Below are positions 7,319 to 17,073 of a stretch of DNA of 64,000 bases, in pieces; position 1 is the stretch's first letter, and each line of letters opens with the position of its first letter. The notes beneath the pieces are model-generated. The model was given only the letters and a program-made list of their open reading frames with translations, was not told the origin of the DNA and made no database searches. This stretch comes from Roseovarius sp. S88 (GTDB lineage Bacteria > Pseudomonadota > Alphaproteobacteria > Rhodobacterales > Rhodobacteraceae). The stretch spans positions 1 through 64,000 of the forward strand of contig NZ_CP146070.1 of the NCBI RefSeq assembly GCF_037023735.1. The letters run 5' to 3'. Made by a program: the position numbers and the translations under genes.

Positions 7319-9433
7319 ATGAAAGGAGCGGTTTCTCAAATCGGGGCTGGGTTGCTGTCGATTATGTTGGGTTGCGTCAGCATCCTTGCCGCCGCTGGCG
7401 CTGATGCCGCGGAATCCGAGACTTTTTCAAATCCTGCGGTCACGGCACGTCTGATCTCGGCAGAGGACGGGATTGCGCCGGATGCCGCCTCCGTTTCCCT
7501 TGGATTGGCCTTGGAGTACGGCGAGGGCTGGAAAGGATACTGGCGCACGCCCGGCGAGGTTGGCTTGGCACCGAAACTCGACTGGGCTGGTTCGACCAAT
7601 CTGAAATCCGCCGAGCTCCTCTGGCCCGCGCCGGAACGTTTCGAGGCCTTCGGGATCGAGAACTTCGGCTATTCAGGTCGGGTTGTCTTGCCGATCCGCG
7701 CGAGACTTGAGGACGCCGGCCACCCTCTGGAACTGCGTGCCCGCGTGTCCTTGCTGACATGTTCGACGGTCTGTGTGCCTCATGACTTCGAACTTTCACT
7801 CGCCCTGCCACAAGGCATCGGGATCGATACAGACTCGGCTCGCCAGATTGCTACTTATGCCGATCGCGTTCCCGCGGTACCCGAGAACAGCGACATCAGG
7901 ATATCGGTCACGGCCCTCGATTCGCGCGACTCGGCTCTCATAGTTATGGCAACGAGCGACACGCCGTTCGGTAAAGTCGACGTGTTCCCGGAATTCGGAC
8001 CCCTTGTGACCTTTGGCAAACCAGATATCCGATTGGATCGCGATAGAACGGAACTCTGGGCACAAATACCGATCAACGCCTGGACCGAAGAGCACGCAGA
8101 GCCTTCGTTGACGATCACAGACACCGCACGTGCAATCACGGCGCCGATCACTCTTACCTCAGATCCCCCTGCCCCACCGTTTTCAAGCGCGAACCCTCGC
8201 GCGAGTGTGCTGAAAGTCGTGGCGGTGGCCGCCATCGCCTTTCTCGGTGGTCTGATCCTGAATGTCATGCCCTGCGTGTTACCCGTTCTATCGATCAAGC
8301 TCACATCCGTTTTGAAGGCAACCGGTCAAACCCGGCAGATGACGCGCAACGGATTCCTGTTTTCAGCTTTGGGGGTACTGACATTTGTCTGGGCGCTTGC
8401 GGCTGCCTTAGTGTTTCTTCAATGGATCGGAGTATCTGTCGGCTGGGGTATACAATTCCAAAATCCGGTCTTCGTGACGCTGATGTTCATGGTCATCGCC
8501 GTCTTTGCCGCCAATCTCTTCGGTGCATTCGAGATAACCCTGCCCGCGGCCCTTCAAGACCGCCTGGGTGCAAGCAGTGCCAGAGCCGGGTACATCTCAG
8601 ACTTTGGCACCGGACTGCTTGCGGCCATCCTCGCTACGCCGTGTTCCGCACCGTTTCTCGGCACCGCGATAACCTTTGCGCTCGCGGGTACATCACTGGA
8701 AGTGGTCAAGATATTCACGGCACTCGGTCTTGGACTGGCCCTCCCCTACATCGTCATTGCCGCACGTCCCGAGTTGGTCACGCGACTGCCCCGGCCCGGG
8801 CGATGGATGCTTCTGGTCAGGATCCTTCTTGGCGGTCTGTTGCTGGCAACAGCCGCATGGCTCTTGTTCGTTCTTATCGGCGTGGCGGGTGGGCGCGTGG
8901 CCGCCATTGTCTCGTCACTCACAGCTGTGTTCATCGTCGCGGCATCAATCCAACGAGCGAACCGATGGGCGCGGCGTGCGGTTCTCAGCGCCTGTGTTCT
9001 TTTGGCAATTTTCGGGGCGGGTTTCATCTCAATGCCCAACCGCACCACCGCGGCGTTCGATGCGACATCTCACTGGCAGAATTTCGAACCTCTCGGCATC
9101 GCGCGCCGCGTCTCCGAGGGAGAGATCGTGTTCGTCGATGTGACTGCAGATTGGTGTCTGACCTGCAAAGCCAACAAGTCTCTCGTGCTCGACAGGGATC
9201 CAGTGCGTGCGCGGTTGCGCGGCGGTTCCGTGATCGCCATGCAAGCGGATTGGACGAGGCCGGATGACAACATCACGCGGTTTCTCGAGCGGTATGACCG
9301 CTACGGTATCCCTTTCAATATCGTCTTCGGCCCGGGGGCGCCTTCTGGTATTGCACTCCCGGAGATACTGACACCACAGGCCGTGATCGACGCGCTCGAC
9401 ACCGCTTCTGTGCGCAGTCTTGCTAGGGAATGA
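7319..9433 (+). CDS. dsbD: DsbD/ScsB-type thiol:disulfide interchange protein
   Basis: A 704-aa three-part protein. After a signal peptide, an N-terminal periplasmic domain holds the cysteine pair LTCSTVC (about residue 150). A central membrane domain of about eight helices carries NVMPCVLP (about 315) and ATPCSAPF (about 440), the cysteines that move electrons across the membrane. A C-terminal thioredoxin domain has DWCLTCK (about 610). It passes electrons from cytoplasmic thioredoxin to periplasmic proteins; the long N domain is more like ScsB than E. coli DsbD. It should keep the neighbouring DsbA/ScsC-like proteins reduced. It is convergent with cueR. Confidence 0.92.
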   Translation: MKGAVSQIGAGLLSIMLGCVSILAAAGADAAESETFSNPAVTARLISAEDGIAPDAASVSLGLALEYGEGWKGYWRTPGEVGLAPKLDWAGSTNLKSAELLWPAPERFEAFGIENFGYSGRVVLPIRARLEDAGHPLELRARVSLLTCSTVCVPHDFELSLALPQGIGIDTDSARQIATYADRVPAVPENSDIRISVTALDSRDSALIVMATSDTPFGKVDVFPEFGPLVTFGKPDIRLDRDRTELWAQIPINAWTEEHAEPSLTITDTARAITAPITLTSDPPAPPFSSANPRASVLKVVAVAAIAFLGGLILNVMPCVLPVLSIKLTSVLKATGQTRQMTRNGFLFSALGVLTFVWALAAALVFLQWIGVSVGWGIQFQNPVFVTLMFMVIAVFAANLFGAFEITLPAALQDRLGASSARAGYISDFGTGLLAAILATPCSAPFLGTAITFALAGTSLEVVKIFTALGLGLALPYIVIAARPELVTRLPRPGRWMLLVRILLGGLLLATAAWLLFVLIGVAGGRVAAIVSSLTAVFIVAASIQRANRWARRAVLSACVLLAIFGAGFISMPNRTTAAFDATSHWQNFEPLGIARRVSEGEIVFVDVTADWCLTCKANKSLVLDRDPVRARLRGGSVIAMQADWTRPDDNITRFLERYDRYGIPFNIVFGPGAPSGIALPEILTPQAVIDALDTASVRSLARE

Positions 9434-9515
9434 CGCCATTTCTTACGCTGGAGCTCCCGCGCCCTTTTCAGAATCAAACGTCCGGCGCTGGAGGCTTCCT
9501 AAACCAGATGCGTTT

Positions 9516-9917
9516 TCAGGGGAGGTTCTTCAATTCACCAGAGAGATCCTTCAAGATCGGGCAATCCGGCCGGTGATCTCCGTGACAGGCCTCGACGAGA
9601 TGAGACAGCGTCTCGTGCATCTCCTGAAGCTGGGCAATCTTGTCGTCGATCGCTCTCAGGTGCTCTTCAGCTATGGTCTTTACCTGGGCACTTTCCCGCG
9701 TTTCATCCTCGTAAAGGCTCAAGAGATTGCGGCAATCCTCGATCGAGAACCCGAGCGCGCGCGCGCGACCCAGAAACGCAAGCTTGTGCAGATCGGTCTC
9801 GCGGAACGCACGGTATCCGTTGCCGCTGCGCTGCGGCCTGACCAGGCCGATATCCTCGTAGTAGCGGATGGTTTTGGGCGGGATGCCGGACCGCTCTGCA
9901 ACTTCTCCAATGTTCAT
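9516..9917 (-). CDS. cueR: Cu(I)-responsive MerR-family regulator
   Basis: A 133-aa MerR-family activator. The N-terminal winged helix (MNIGEVAERSGIPPKTIRYY) is followed by a dimerisation coiled coil and the metal-binding loop ACHGDHRPDCPIL, with the two cysteines spaced as in CueR. It starts 13 nt after the copA stop codon on the same strand, so it is expressed with the pump it probably controls. Operator-like dyads before copA and before 20133 fit CueR; it may also act at the zntA and 5108 promoters, but those dyads differ and could belong to another sensor. Confidence 0.92.
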   Translation of the reverse strand: MNIGEVAERSGIPPKTIRYYEDIGLVRPQRSGNGYRAFRETDLHKLAFLGRARALGFSIEDCRNLLSLYEDETRESAQVKTIAEEHLRAIDDKIAQLQEMHETLSHLVEACHGDHRPDCPILKDLSGELKNLP

Positions 9918-9929
9918 GAGACGATCCTC

Positions 9930-12440
9930 CTATTCTGCGGGTTGGGTCTGTGCACTGATCCGTGGTGCGGTGATGTCTCTGTCTTCACGCAAGGCCGGCG
10001 CGATGCGGCGCAGACGCAGGGCGTTTGTCAGAACCGATACCGACGACAGGGCCATCGCACCCGCCGCGAAGACCGGGGAAAGAAGCAAACCAAAGGCCGG
10101 ATAGAGAACCCCGGCGGCGACCGGGATCAGCGCGACATTGTAGCCAAAGGCCCAGACGAGGTTCTGGCGAATGTTGGTCATGGTGCGCCTGGAAACCTCG
10201 ACCGCATTCACCACGCCGCGCAGATCGCCTGACATCAAGACCACATCGGCGGATTCGATGGCGACATCGGTTCCGGTGCCGATGGCGATGCCGACATCCG
10301 CATGGGCCAGGGCCGGTGCATCATTGATGCCGTCGCCGACGAAAGCAATCTTTCGGTCTCCCGCGCGCAGATCGTCGAGCGCTGCGACCTTGCCATCCGG
10401 CAGGACTCCCGCGATGACATGGTCGATTCCGGTTTCGCGCGCGATGGCCTCCGCCGTCTCGCGTTTGTCTCCGGTGATCATCGCAACCTTGAAACCGCGC
10501 GCGTGCAGGGCTGCAACGGCTTCCTGGCTGGCGGGTTTCACGGGGTCTGCCACGGCGATCACTGCGGCCAGTTTGCCGTCGATAGCCGCATAAAGCGCTG
10601 TCCGGCCCCGCCCTGCCAGCTCGGCTTCCGTTTCGACCAAAGCGGCGATATCGATGCCTTCGCGGTTCATGTAGCGGTCCGCGCCGACCATCACCTCCTG
10701 TCCTTCGACGGTCGCGGCGACGCCATAACCCGTGATCGACCGGAAGCCCGTAGCATTCGGAATGGCGATCCCTTCGGCCCGCGCGCCGCGCACAATGGCT
10801 TCGGCGATGGGATGCTCAGACTGGGCCTCCACGGCAGCGATCGTGCTCAGCACCCTGTCTCGGTCCAAACCGTCGGTGGTGACCAGATCGGTCAGCGACG
10901 GCTGACCTTCGGTGACAGTCCCCGTCTTGTCGAGTGCGATGACATCGACTTCGGACAAGGCCTGGAGCGCATCCCCCTTGCGGAACAAGACTCCCATCTC
11001 TGCAGCGCGTCCGGTGCCCACCATAATCGACGTGGGCGTGGCCAAGCCCATGGCGCAAGGACAGGCGATAATCAGAACCGAGACGGCGGCCACCAGCGCG
11101 AAGGTCAAAGCGGGGTCCGGTCCGACAAGCAACCAGACCACCACCGTGAGCGCGGACATCGCCATGACCGCAGGCACGAACCACAGGGTCACGCGGTCAA
11201 CAAGGCCCTGGATGGGCAGTTTGGCGCCTTGCGCCTCCTCGACCAGGCGGATGATCTGTGCGAGCGTCGTATCCGACCCGACCCGTGCGGCCTTGAACGT
11301 CAGACTCCCGGTGCCGTTGACGGTCCCGCCCGTTACGGCCGCACCTGCAGCCTTCTGCACGGGCACAGGCTCTCCGGTAATCATGCTCTCATCCACATTG
11401 CTGGATCCCTCGGTAACCTCGCCGTCCACCGGGATCCGCTCACCCGGTCGGACCAGGATCACATCGCCAACGGCGAGTGCATCGACATCGACCTCTACCG
11501 TTTCACGACCCCGAACGACGCGCGCGGTGCGGACCTGCAGGCCCAGCAGAGCCTGAATCGCAGCGCCGGTGCGGCCCTTGGCGCGTGCCTCGAGCCATCG
11601 GCCAATCAGAATGAGGACGACGATGACCGCAGCGGCCTCGAAATAGACCGCGCGCACCCCCTCTGGCAGAAGTCCGGGAAGAAAGGTTGCGACCACCGAA
11701 TATACCCAGGCCGCACCGGTGCCGACTGCGACGAGGCTGTTCATGTCCGGCGCGCCCTTGAAAAGCGCGGGAAACCCCTTGGTGTAGAAATGGCGTCCCG
11801 GCCCGAAGAGGACGAGTGTTGCGAGGACGAACTGGATGATCCAAGACGTTTGGAGACCAATCGTCGTCATCACCAAGTGATGAAATGCCGGAACAAGATG
11901 GGAGCCCATTTCTAGGATGAAGACCGGGAGCGTTAGAATTGCTGCCAAAAGGACGCTGCGGCGCAGTCCGTCGGCTTCTTCTGCCTTGCGTGCGACGCGA
12001 GACTGGCTCGCCAGCGACTCTGCAATGTCAGCCGGATAACCAATCGCCGCCGATGCGGCCATCAAGTCGCCCAAGGACACCGCACCCTCGAGATACTCGA
12101 CCGTCGCCGTTTCTGCCGCCAGGTTCACGCTGACGGAAAGCACTCCGGGCACGTCAGCCAGTGCCTTGTCCACCCGCCCGACGCAGGATGCGCAGGACAT
12201 GGACGCAATGTTCAAGGTGACCTTGGATGTCCGCGCGGGATACCCCAAGGAGGCAAGCGTCTGTGTGGCGTCGGCAAGCCGAGACGGATCATCCAGCGAA
12301 AGGCGCGCCGTTTCGGATGCGAGGTTTACGGCGACGTCGGAAACCCCGTCGAGCCCCGCCAAGGCCTTTTCAACACGCCCCACGCAGGATGCACAGGTCA
12401 TGCCTTCGATGCTGAGCGTTGTTTGGCTGATGTCGGTCAT
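9930..12440 (-). CDS. copA: Cu+ P1B-type ATPase
   Basis: An 836-aa copper exporter of the inner membrane. Two N-terminal HMA domains each carry a Cu-binding motif: GMTCASC at residues 13-19 and SMSCASC at 80-86. The transport helix has CPC (about 460), followed by DKTGTVTEG (about 503), SEHPIA and GDGINDAP (about 700). It moves Cu+ from CopZ-like chaperones to the periplasm. Promoter: CueR-type at 12472-12502. The next gene downstream is cueR. The 65-aa HMA protein at 12994 is the likely cytoplasmic donor. Confidence 0.95.
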   Translation of the reverse strand: MTDISQTTLSIEGMTCASCVGRVEKALAGLDGVSDVAVNLASETARLSLDDPSRLADATQTLASLGYPARTSKVTLNIASMSCASCVGRVDKALADVPGVLSVSVNLAAETATVEYLEGAVSLGDLMAASAAIGYPADIAESLASQSRVARKAEEADGLRRSVLLAAILTLPVFILEMGSHLVPAFHHLVMTTIGLQTSWIIQFVLATLVLFGPGRHFYTKGFPALFKGAPDMNSLVAVGTGAAWVYSVVATFLPGLLPEGVRAVYFEAAAVIVVLILIGRWLEARAKGRTGAAIQALLGLQVRTARVVRGRETVEVDVDALAVGDVILVRPGERIPVDGEVTEGSSNVDESMITGEPVPVQKAAGAAVTGGTVNGTGSLTFKAARVGSDTTLAQIIRLVEEAQGAKLPIQGLVDRVTLWFVPAVMAMSALTVVVWLLVGPDPALTFALVAAVSVLIIACPCAMGLATPTSIMVGTGRAAEMGVLFRKGDALQALSEVDVIALDKTGTVTEGQPSLTDLVTTDGLDRDRVLSTIAAVEAQSEHPIAEAIVRGARAEGIAIPNATGFRSITGYGVAATVEGQEVMVGADRYMNREGIDIAALVETEAELAGRGRTALYAAIDGKLAAVIAVADPVKPASQEAVAALHARGFKVAMITGDKRETAEAIARETGIDHVIAGVLPDGKVAALDDLRAGDRKIAFVGDGINDAPALAHADVGIAIGTGTDVAIESADVVLMSGDLRGVVNAVEVSRRTMTNIRQNLVWAFGYNVALIPVAAGVLYPAFGLLLSPVFAAGAMALSSVSVLTNALRLRRIAPALREDRDITAPRISAQTQPAE

Positions 12441-12471
12441 GGCATGTTACCTCGATTGCGTACTCGAGGCA

Positions 12472-12502
12472 GATATAGGGCTTCCAGTCACTGGAAGCTC
12501 AA
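12472..12502 (-). promoter_or_regulatory. CueR-type promoter/operator of copA
   Basis: Minus strand: -35 TTGAGC (12497-12502), 19-bp spacer, -10 TATATC (12472-12477). The spacer holds the perfect 19-bp dyad GCTTCCAGTGACTGGAAGC (12480-12498), the classic CueR operator form. GAGG lies upstream of the copA ATG at 12440. Confidence 0.85.
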
Positions 12503-12577
12503 GGGGTTTATCGGAGATTTCTTTTTGAGGCCAGCACAGCATCAACCTGCAGTCTCTCTAACCCTCTGTTTCCGATT

Positions 12578-12596
12578 GAAATGTATCGATTTGTAA
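12578..12596 (+). promoter_or_regulatory. Putative response-regulator box upstream of the copZ unit
   Basis: Sequence GAAATGTATCGATTTGTAA, nearly identical to 5923-5941. It stops 2 nt before a -35-like TTGTCG (12599-12604), with CTATCT (12622-12627) as -10 at a 17-bp spacing. This geometry fits an activator touching RNA polymerase at the -35 box. Confidence 0.5.
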
Positions 12597-12647
12597 ACTT
12601 GTCGCACGAGCGATTGGTGCGCTATCTCCGAGGAAGGAGTATGTTCG

Positions 12648-12941
12648 ATGAATATGTCAGATCAAGAAAAGCAGCCGCAGAATTCAAAGATGATGCACGT
12701 CGGCATGTGGGTGTGCTGCGCGGTGATGCTGCTTCCGCTGCTTGTTTTCTTTGTCCGAAGCGGCTCGTTTTCTGGATTGCAGGACAGTTGGGGCGTTCTG
12801 GCACCAATCGCCCTTTGCCTCGGCGCACATGGCGTGATGTTCTTCTTCATGGGGAAGCCTTGCCATGGAGATCGCAAGACATCGGACAGCGACGCGCCCG
12901 GCGTGGCAAAAATCCCTGTCCAGACATCAATGGACGCTTGA
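12648..12941 (+). CDS. Small membrane protein, DUF2933-like
   Basis: A 97-aa protein with two hydrophobic helices (VGMWVCCAVMLLPLLVFFV and VLAPIALCLGAHGVMFFF) and a Cys/His-containing end after the second (GKPCHGD). GGAAGGAG precedes the start; an ATG at 12641 is in another frame. It resembles the small DUF2933 membrane proteins found in copper-resistance clusters, but I cannot confirm family membership. It is first in a short + strand unit with the CopZ-like chaperone, behind the putative response-regulator box. Confidence 0.7.
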   Translation: MNMSDQEKQPQNSKMMHVGMWVCCAVMLLPLLVFFVRSGSFSGLQDSWGVLAPIALCLGAHGVMFFFMGKPCHGDRKTSDSDAPGVAKIPVQTSMDA

Positions 12942-12993
12942 CCTCCTACCAACCGGAAGCCCGTCTCTGATCTGGTGAAAGAAAGGGTGCTCC

Positions 12994-13194
12994 ATGCGAC
13001 TTCACGTTTCGGACATGAGATGCGGTCACTGTACCGCAGCGATCACCAAAAAGATCGCGGCCCTGGACACTTCGGCGAGCGTTAGTGCGAACCTAGACTC
13101 GCGAACGGTCGATGTGGACACGTCGTGCACGATCAGTTCTGTCGTCGAGGCGATCAAAATTTCCGGATACGCAGCTGAACCTATTTCTTCATAG
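12994..13194 (+). CDS. copZ: CopZ-like heavy-metal-associated chaperone
   Basis: A 66-aa single HMA domain with the metal-binding motif MRCGHC at residues 8-13 and the usual small alpha/beta fold pattern (EAIKISGYAAEPIS at the end). It should carry Cu+ in the cytoplasm to CopA. AAAGAAAGGG lies upstream of the ATG. Its last 14 bases overlap the convergent end of the DsbA-like gene on the other strand. Confidence 0.88.
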   Translation: MRLHVSDMRCGHCTAAITKKIAALDTSASVSANLDSRTVDVDTSCTISSVVEAIKISGYAAEPISS

Positions 13195-13909
13195 CCCGCG
13201 CCTCTTGGGTGAGACGGATCATTTGATCGGCCTCGATGACGCCCGGAACCAGCGCATCTCCGATCACGAAAGACGGGGTGCCATTGAAGCCGAGCAGGCG
13301 GCTCATCTCCATTGACGCCGCGATATGGGCATCGATCTCAGGCGCCTGCATGTCCCGTCGCAGCTGCGCGATATCCAAACCAATCTCCTGTGCGACCTGG
13401 ATGACGGACGCTTCCTCGGCCCGGCCTTGCATGCCCATCAACGCCCAGTGAAATTCCTCGTATTTGCCCTGCTCTCGCGCGGCCAATGCGGCGCGCGCGG
13501 CAAACACCGAGCCATCACCGAGGATCGGCCACTCTCGATAGACCAGCTTCACGTTGGGGTCTTCGTCCAGCAGTGCTTCGATATGCGGCTTCACCCGACG
13601 ACAATAGGGACAGTTGTAATCGAAGAACTCCACGACCGTGACGTCGCCGTCTGGATTTCCGAGAACCGGCGCGTTCGGGTCGTTCTCGAGGAGATCGCGG
13701 TTTTCGGAGAGGACACTCGCCGCTGCGGCCGCCTGCCGCGCCTGTTCACGCTGTTCAATGATCTGAACCGCCTCGAGGACAATTTCCGGGTTTTCGCGGA
13801 TGGCCTCCAGAACCAATTCCTTGACCCGGTCTTCGCTGAGCGCGTCAGCATGAGACGCGAGTGGGGCGAGCAAAGTGACGACCAGATACATTGCCGTTGC
13901 GATCTTCAT
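13181..13909 (-). CDS. DsbA/ScsC-like thiol oxidoreductase (second)
   Basis: A 242-aa exported thioredoxin-fold protein. A signal peptide (MKIATAMYLVVTLLAPLASHA) is followed by a helical charged stretch (residues 25-75), as in trimeric or extended ScsC-type proteins, then FFDYNCPYCRRVKPH with the CPYC site (about residue 101) and the cis-Pro loop NGTPSFVIGD. It ends an operon-like series copC-copD-multicopper oxidase-cytochrome c, 10 nt after the cytochrome. Together with the DsbA-like protein at 6005 it gives the island two periplasmic CPxC enzymes. Confidence 0.88.
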   Translation of the reverse strand: MKIATAMYLVVTLLAPLASHADALSEDRVKELVLEAIRENPEIVLEAVQIIEQREQARQAAAAASVLSENRDLLENDPNAPVLGNPDGDVTVVEFFDYNCPYCRRVKPHIEALLDEDPNVKLVYREWPILGDGSVFAARAALAAREQGKYEEFHWALMGMQGRAEEASVIQVAQEIGLDIAQLRRDMQAPEIDAHIAASMEMSRLLGFNGTPSFVIGDALVPGVIEADQMIRLTQEARAMKK

Positions 13910-13919
13910 GAGCGTTCTC

Positions 13920-14396
13920 CTAGTTCACGGCCGCGCCATTGGTGCGCGCGGCTTGCATGTCCTGAATTTCCTCGGGCCAGGTCGACTTGATGTACCCGAG
14001 GACATTCCAGATTTCTTGATCGGAAAGTTGATCGCCGAAACCGGGCATGCCGCTGTCGAACTCCATGCCCTGAGCGGCCATCACCTCTCGGCCTCCAAGT
14101 CTCGTGTAGTTAAACAGAACCTGGTCTTCGTGATGCCAGGTATGACCGGTTTCGTCATGGGGAGGTGCCGGCAGCCGACCGTCCGCGCCCGGACTCCGCC
14201 AGTTGTCCTGACCCTCCAGATTGGCCCCATGGCACGCAGCGCAGGTCTCGGCGTAGAGCGCTTTGCCGGCCACGAGATCGACGTTTTCCGGCATCACCCC
14301 GCTTTGGACATCACCGACAGACCCGGTCCAGACATAGGCTGCCGCCCCGAGCGCCGCCAGCACACCAATCCCTAGGATGGCAGCCATCGCTCTCAT
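13920..14396 (-). CDS. Exported mono-haem c-type cytochrome
   Basis: A 158-aa protein with an N-terminal membrane anchor or signal (MRAMAAILGIGVLAALGAAAYVW) and one haem c site, CAACH, at about residues 54-58. A distal Met is probably in GMEFDSGMPGF. Its ATG overlaps the TGA of the multicopper oxidase gene (ATGA), so the two are coupled. A reasonable inference is that it carries electrons to or from the oxidase or to the respiratory chain; the sequence does not show direction. Confidence 0.85.
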   Translation of the reverse strand: MRAMAAILGIGVLAALGAAAYVWTGSVGDVQSGVMPENVDLVAGKALYAETCAACHGANLEGQDNWRSPGADGRLPAPPHDETGHTWHHEDQVLFNYTRLGGREVMAAQGMEFDSGMPGFGDQLSDQEIWNVLGYIKSTWPEEIQDMQAARTNGAAVN

Positions 14397-15778
14397 GCCA
14401 CATTGACCCATGTCATCATGCCGGACGCCGCGTGGGACAGCATATGGCAATGCAGCAGCCATTTTCCGGGGTTGTCTGCCACGAAGGCAAGGTCGCGCAC
14501 TTCGCCCCGGTCCAGCAGTGTGGTGTCGCGCAGCGCGCCGAGGCTGCCATCGGGTGCGATCTCGTGAAAGTGCATCCCATGGAGATGCATGGCATGCGGA
14601 AACGACGTGTCATTGGTGATCTTCAGCCGAACGGTTTCGCCACGCGACAACTCCGCCAGTGCTGGACCATCCATGCCCCCCACCGCGCCATTGAAGGCCC
14701 AGAAGTTTCCTGTCTCCATCATGTCGCGCATCGAAGACATCCGACCGCCCATCATGGCACCGCGCATGCCGCCCATGGCCCCCCCTTCCATCAGCAATGC
14801 GATGTCCCTTGCCGATCCCAGATCGGGCATGGCATGGGCATTCGGTGGCAGGGGTTGAGGCGTTCCGCGCCGCGCGCTTGAACCGTCGCCTGTCACCTCG
14901 AAGGCCACTTGAGAAAAGCTTTCATCGCGGCTCAATTGCACGATATGGCCCGCGCTGCCGACCTCTGCGGTCACGTCGACGATCAGGTCCACCCGTTGTG
15001 CCGACGACAGCAGGAATGAACCTTCCACGGGTTGCGGCACGGCCAGCGGCATCCCGTCCATGGCCACAATCCAGCCTTCGAGCCCCTCCAGCGCAAGTTG
15101 GAAAATCCGGGCGTTGGACGCATTGATCAGCCGCAGGCGCAGACGCTCATGCCGTTTCACGCTCTTTGCGAGATTGTAGACGCCGTTCGTTGTGATGTAA
15201 TTTCCAAGACGCCCGGCATGGCTGAGGTCATGCATCGCCCCGAAAGTATCCGCAATCTGGGCTGTTTCCGGATCGATCCGCCAATCGTCGAGGATCAGGA
15301 CCTCTTCCCGATCGATATCGATTGGCTCCGGCTCTTCGACGATCAGCGCACCCTGAAGACCACGTGCGACCTGCTCGAACGAGCGGTTGTGCGCATGATA
15401 CCAGTAGGTGCCCGCATCGGGGACAACGAAATCGTAGTCAAAGCTGTCCCCGGGGCGAATGGCGTCCTGCGTCAGACCCGCCACCCCATCCATCGCATTG
15501 TCGATGCGGATCCCGTGCCAATGGGTCGATGTCGGATCGGGTAACTCATTGATAATACGTCTCTGTACCCGCGCGCCTTGCGTAACCCGGATTTCAGGGC
15601 CCGGCGCGATACCATCGAACCCCCAGATCTGTGTTTTTCCGTAGTCATCAGGCAAAAGCTGTATATCTGCGACCCGGACTGTCACCGCGCGCATGTCTGT
15701 CTGCGCGAGCAGTGAATTCGGCATGCACACCAAACCGGCAGCACTCATGCGAAGGAAGTCGCGTTTTGAAAGTTTCAT
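14393..15778 (-). CDS. Multicopper oxidase (CueO/CopA-type)
   Basis: A 461-aa exported oxidase with a twin-arginine-like signal (SKRDFLRMSAAG). All four copper-ligand clusters are visible: THWHGIRID, YWYHAHN, HAMHLHGMHFHE and LLHCHMLSHA. A Met-rich loop around residues 325-355 (MEGGAMGGMRGAMM and more) resembles the CueO copper-binding insert. Likely role: oxidising toxic Cu+ in the periplasm. The start at 15778 overlaps the copD stop by ATGA. It is coupled to the cytochrome gene downstream. Confidence 0.92.
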   Translation of the reverse strand: MKLSKRDFLRMSAAGLVCMPNSLLAQTDMRAVTVRVADIQLLPDDYGKTQIWGFDGIAPGPEIRVTQGARVQRRIINELPDPTSTHWHGIRIDNAMDGVAGLTQDAIRPGDSFDYDFVVPDAGTYWYHAHNRSFEQVARGLQGALIVEEPEPIDIDREEVLILDDWRIDPETAQIADTFGAMHDLSHAGRLGNYITTNGVYNLAKSVKRHERLRLRLINASNARIFQLALEGLEGWIVAMDGMPLAVPQPVEGSFLLSSAQRVDLIVDVTAEVGSAGHIVQLSRDESFSQVAFEVTGDGSSARRGTPQPLPPNAHAMPDLGSARDIALLMEGGAMGGMRGAMMGGRMSSMRDMMETGNFWAFNGAVGGMDGPALAELSRGETVRLKITNDTSFPHAMHLHGMHFHEIAPDGSLGALRDTTLLDRGEVRDLAFVADNPGKWLLHCHMLSHAASGMMTWVNVA

Positions 15779-16641
15779 GATGGCACCGTTAGGATTGAGG
15801 TGAAAACAGCCGTGGCAAGCAAGATGACACCGATACAAACCCATTCGAGAGAAATCGATCTTGCAAGGTGCGGCCCAGCTTTGGGATCACCGCTCTGCAA
15901 AGCGGGCACAAGTCGTGTTTTGTTGATGGCGGCAAGGGCCAGAAGCAGCGTCACGACGGCAATCTTTGCCAGAAGTGTCAAACCGTAGGCAGTGCCGAGA
16001 AGCGCGGATAACGAACCAACCAGTCGCCACGTCATTACCACGCCAGCAAGTAGTAGGAGTGGGACCGCAACAGATGCGACCTGTCCAAAGCGATGTCCAA
16101 GCACGGCAGCAACTCGCAATGTGTCCGCAGACCCCGAAAGCTTATGGAGCGGAAGAAGGACGCCGATCCAGAATGCGGCAACGATCAGATGACCGAACAA
16201 GACGCTCTGAAACCACAGGCGATCTTCGCTGGCGACATGACCGATCTCGCAAAAACTCCAGATTGCCAAGAAACTGCCCAAGAGCGCGACCCATAGCCAC
16301 CGTCCCCCCAAGGCCACACCGGTCAGGAGTGCGCCCAGGCCCAGTAGCCGCGACAGCAGGGCGTCTCCGGGCGGCGTTTCCCAGAGCAACGCAAGGATTG
16401 CCAGATCAGTCATGCCTGAAGCATCATCCATGAGCACTGCGCCCCGCACGGCAAAGCCGAGTAATGACATTGCAGCCGCCAAAAGAGCAAAGAAAACGGC
16501 CCAGGCGCGTAGAAAACGGTCGAGCCCAGCCAACTGCTCGGAAAAGACTTGGCGACAGAGTATCAGCCCGGCACTCGTGAGGACGCCGAGATAGAGCAAA
16601 AACTTTGTGGCAACCGCAGCCTGTCCCCAGATATCCGGCAC
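15775..16641 (-). CDS. copD: CopD-family copper resistance membrane protein
   Basis: A 288-aa polytopic inner-membrane protein with about eight hydrophobic helices and scattered His/Met/Trp in them (CEIGHVASEDRLWFQ, FGHLIVAAFW). This is the CopD pattern, partner of CopC. The start used is the GTG at 16641, three bases after the copC stop. It overlaps the multicopper oxidase start by four bases. Its role is probably copper movement across the inner membrane with CopC. Confidence 0.87.
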   Translation of the reverse strand: MPDIWGQAAVATKFLLYLGVLTSAGLILCRQVFSEQLAGLDRFLRAWAVFFALLAAAMSLLGFAVRGAVLMDDASGMTDLAILALLWETPPGDALLSRLLGLGALLTGVALGGRWLWVALLGSFLAIWSFCEIGHVASEDRLWFQSVLFGHLIVAAFWIGVLLPLHKLSGSADTLRVAAVLGHRFGQVASVAVPLLLLAGVVMTWRLVGSLSALLGTAYGLTLLAKIAVVTLLLALAAINKTRLVPALQSGDPKAGPHLARSISLEWVCIGVILLATAVFTSILTVPS

Positions 16642-16644
16642 CGC

Positions 16645-16989
16645 TCATTTCACTTCAAACGAGAAGACACCGTTCATCGGGTGCCCATCAACACCAAGCC
16701 CGCGCCATTCGATGTGATACATCCCGGGCCCCATGGGCGTGAGAGGCAGCGAGAATTCTTTGACAAAACCGGATTGGGCGCCGAGGTCCAGAGCCTCGGT
16801 GTGCGTCTCCGCATGGGTCATTTCGACTTTCGTCAAACGCATCCCATCGTTGAAGCGCAGTTCAATCGTTTCTGGCACGACCTCAAGAACGGCACCATTT
16901 GCAGGCGTCATGCTTTCCTTCTCAGAATGAGCAAGAGCAGTCGAACCGACAAAAGTCAAAACCATGGCAAAAAAGAAATTGTACTTCAC
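16645..16989 (-). CDS. copC: CopC periplasmic copper-binding protein
   Basis: A 114-aa protein with a signal peptide ending at STALA and a mature N-terminal His (HSEKESMTPANGAVL), the amino-terminal Cu(II) ligand typical of CopC. Later ligands are suggested by HPMNGVFSFEV near the end. GTG start at 16989 with AAGGGG upstream. It heads the series copC-copD-oxidase-cytochrome-ScsC-like and lies 84 nt after the third L,D-transpeptidase. Confidence 0.9.
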   Translation of the reverse strand: MKYNFFFAMVLTFVGSTALAHSEKESMTPANGAVLEVVPETIELRFNDGMRLTKVEMTHAETHTEALDLGAQSGFVKEFSLPLTPMGPGMYHIEWRGLGVDGHPMNGVFSFEVK

Positions 16990-17073
16990 TGGAATACCCC
17001 TTCGTTAAGCATCACGATCGGTTGTGCCCGTTGCGAGCTACCCTGGCGATTGGCATGATCCTGCCGCGCCATA

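Noticed and set aside
10302..11915. Long open frame on the + strand opposite copA
   Set aside because: It is a mirror of the high-GC copA coding strand; the translation is rich in His, Arg and Asp without domain pattern.
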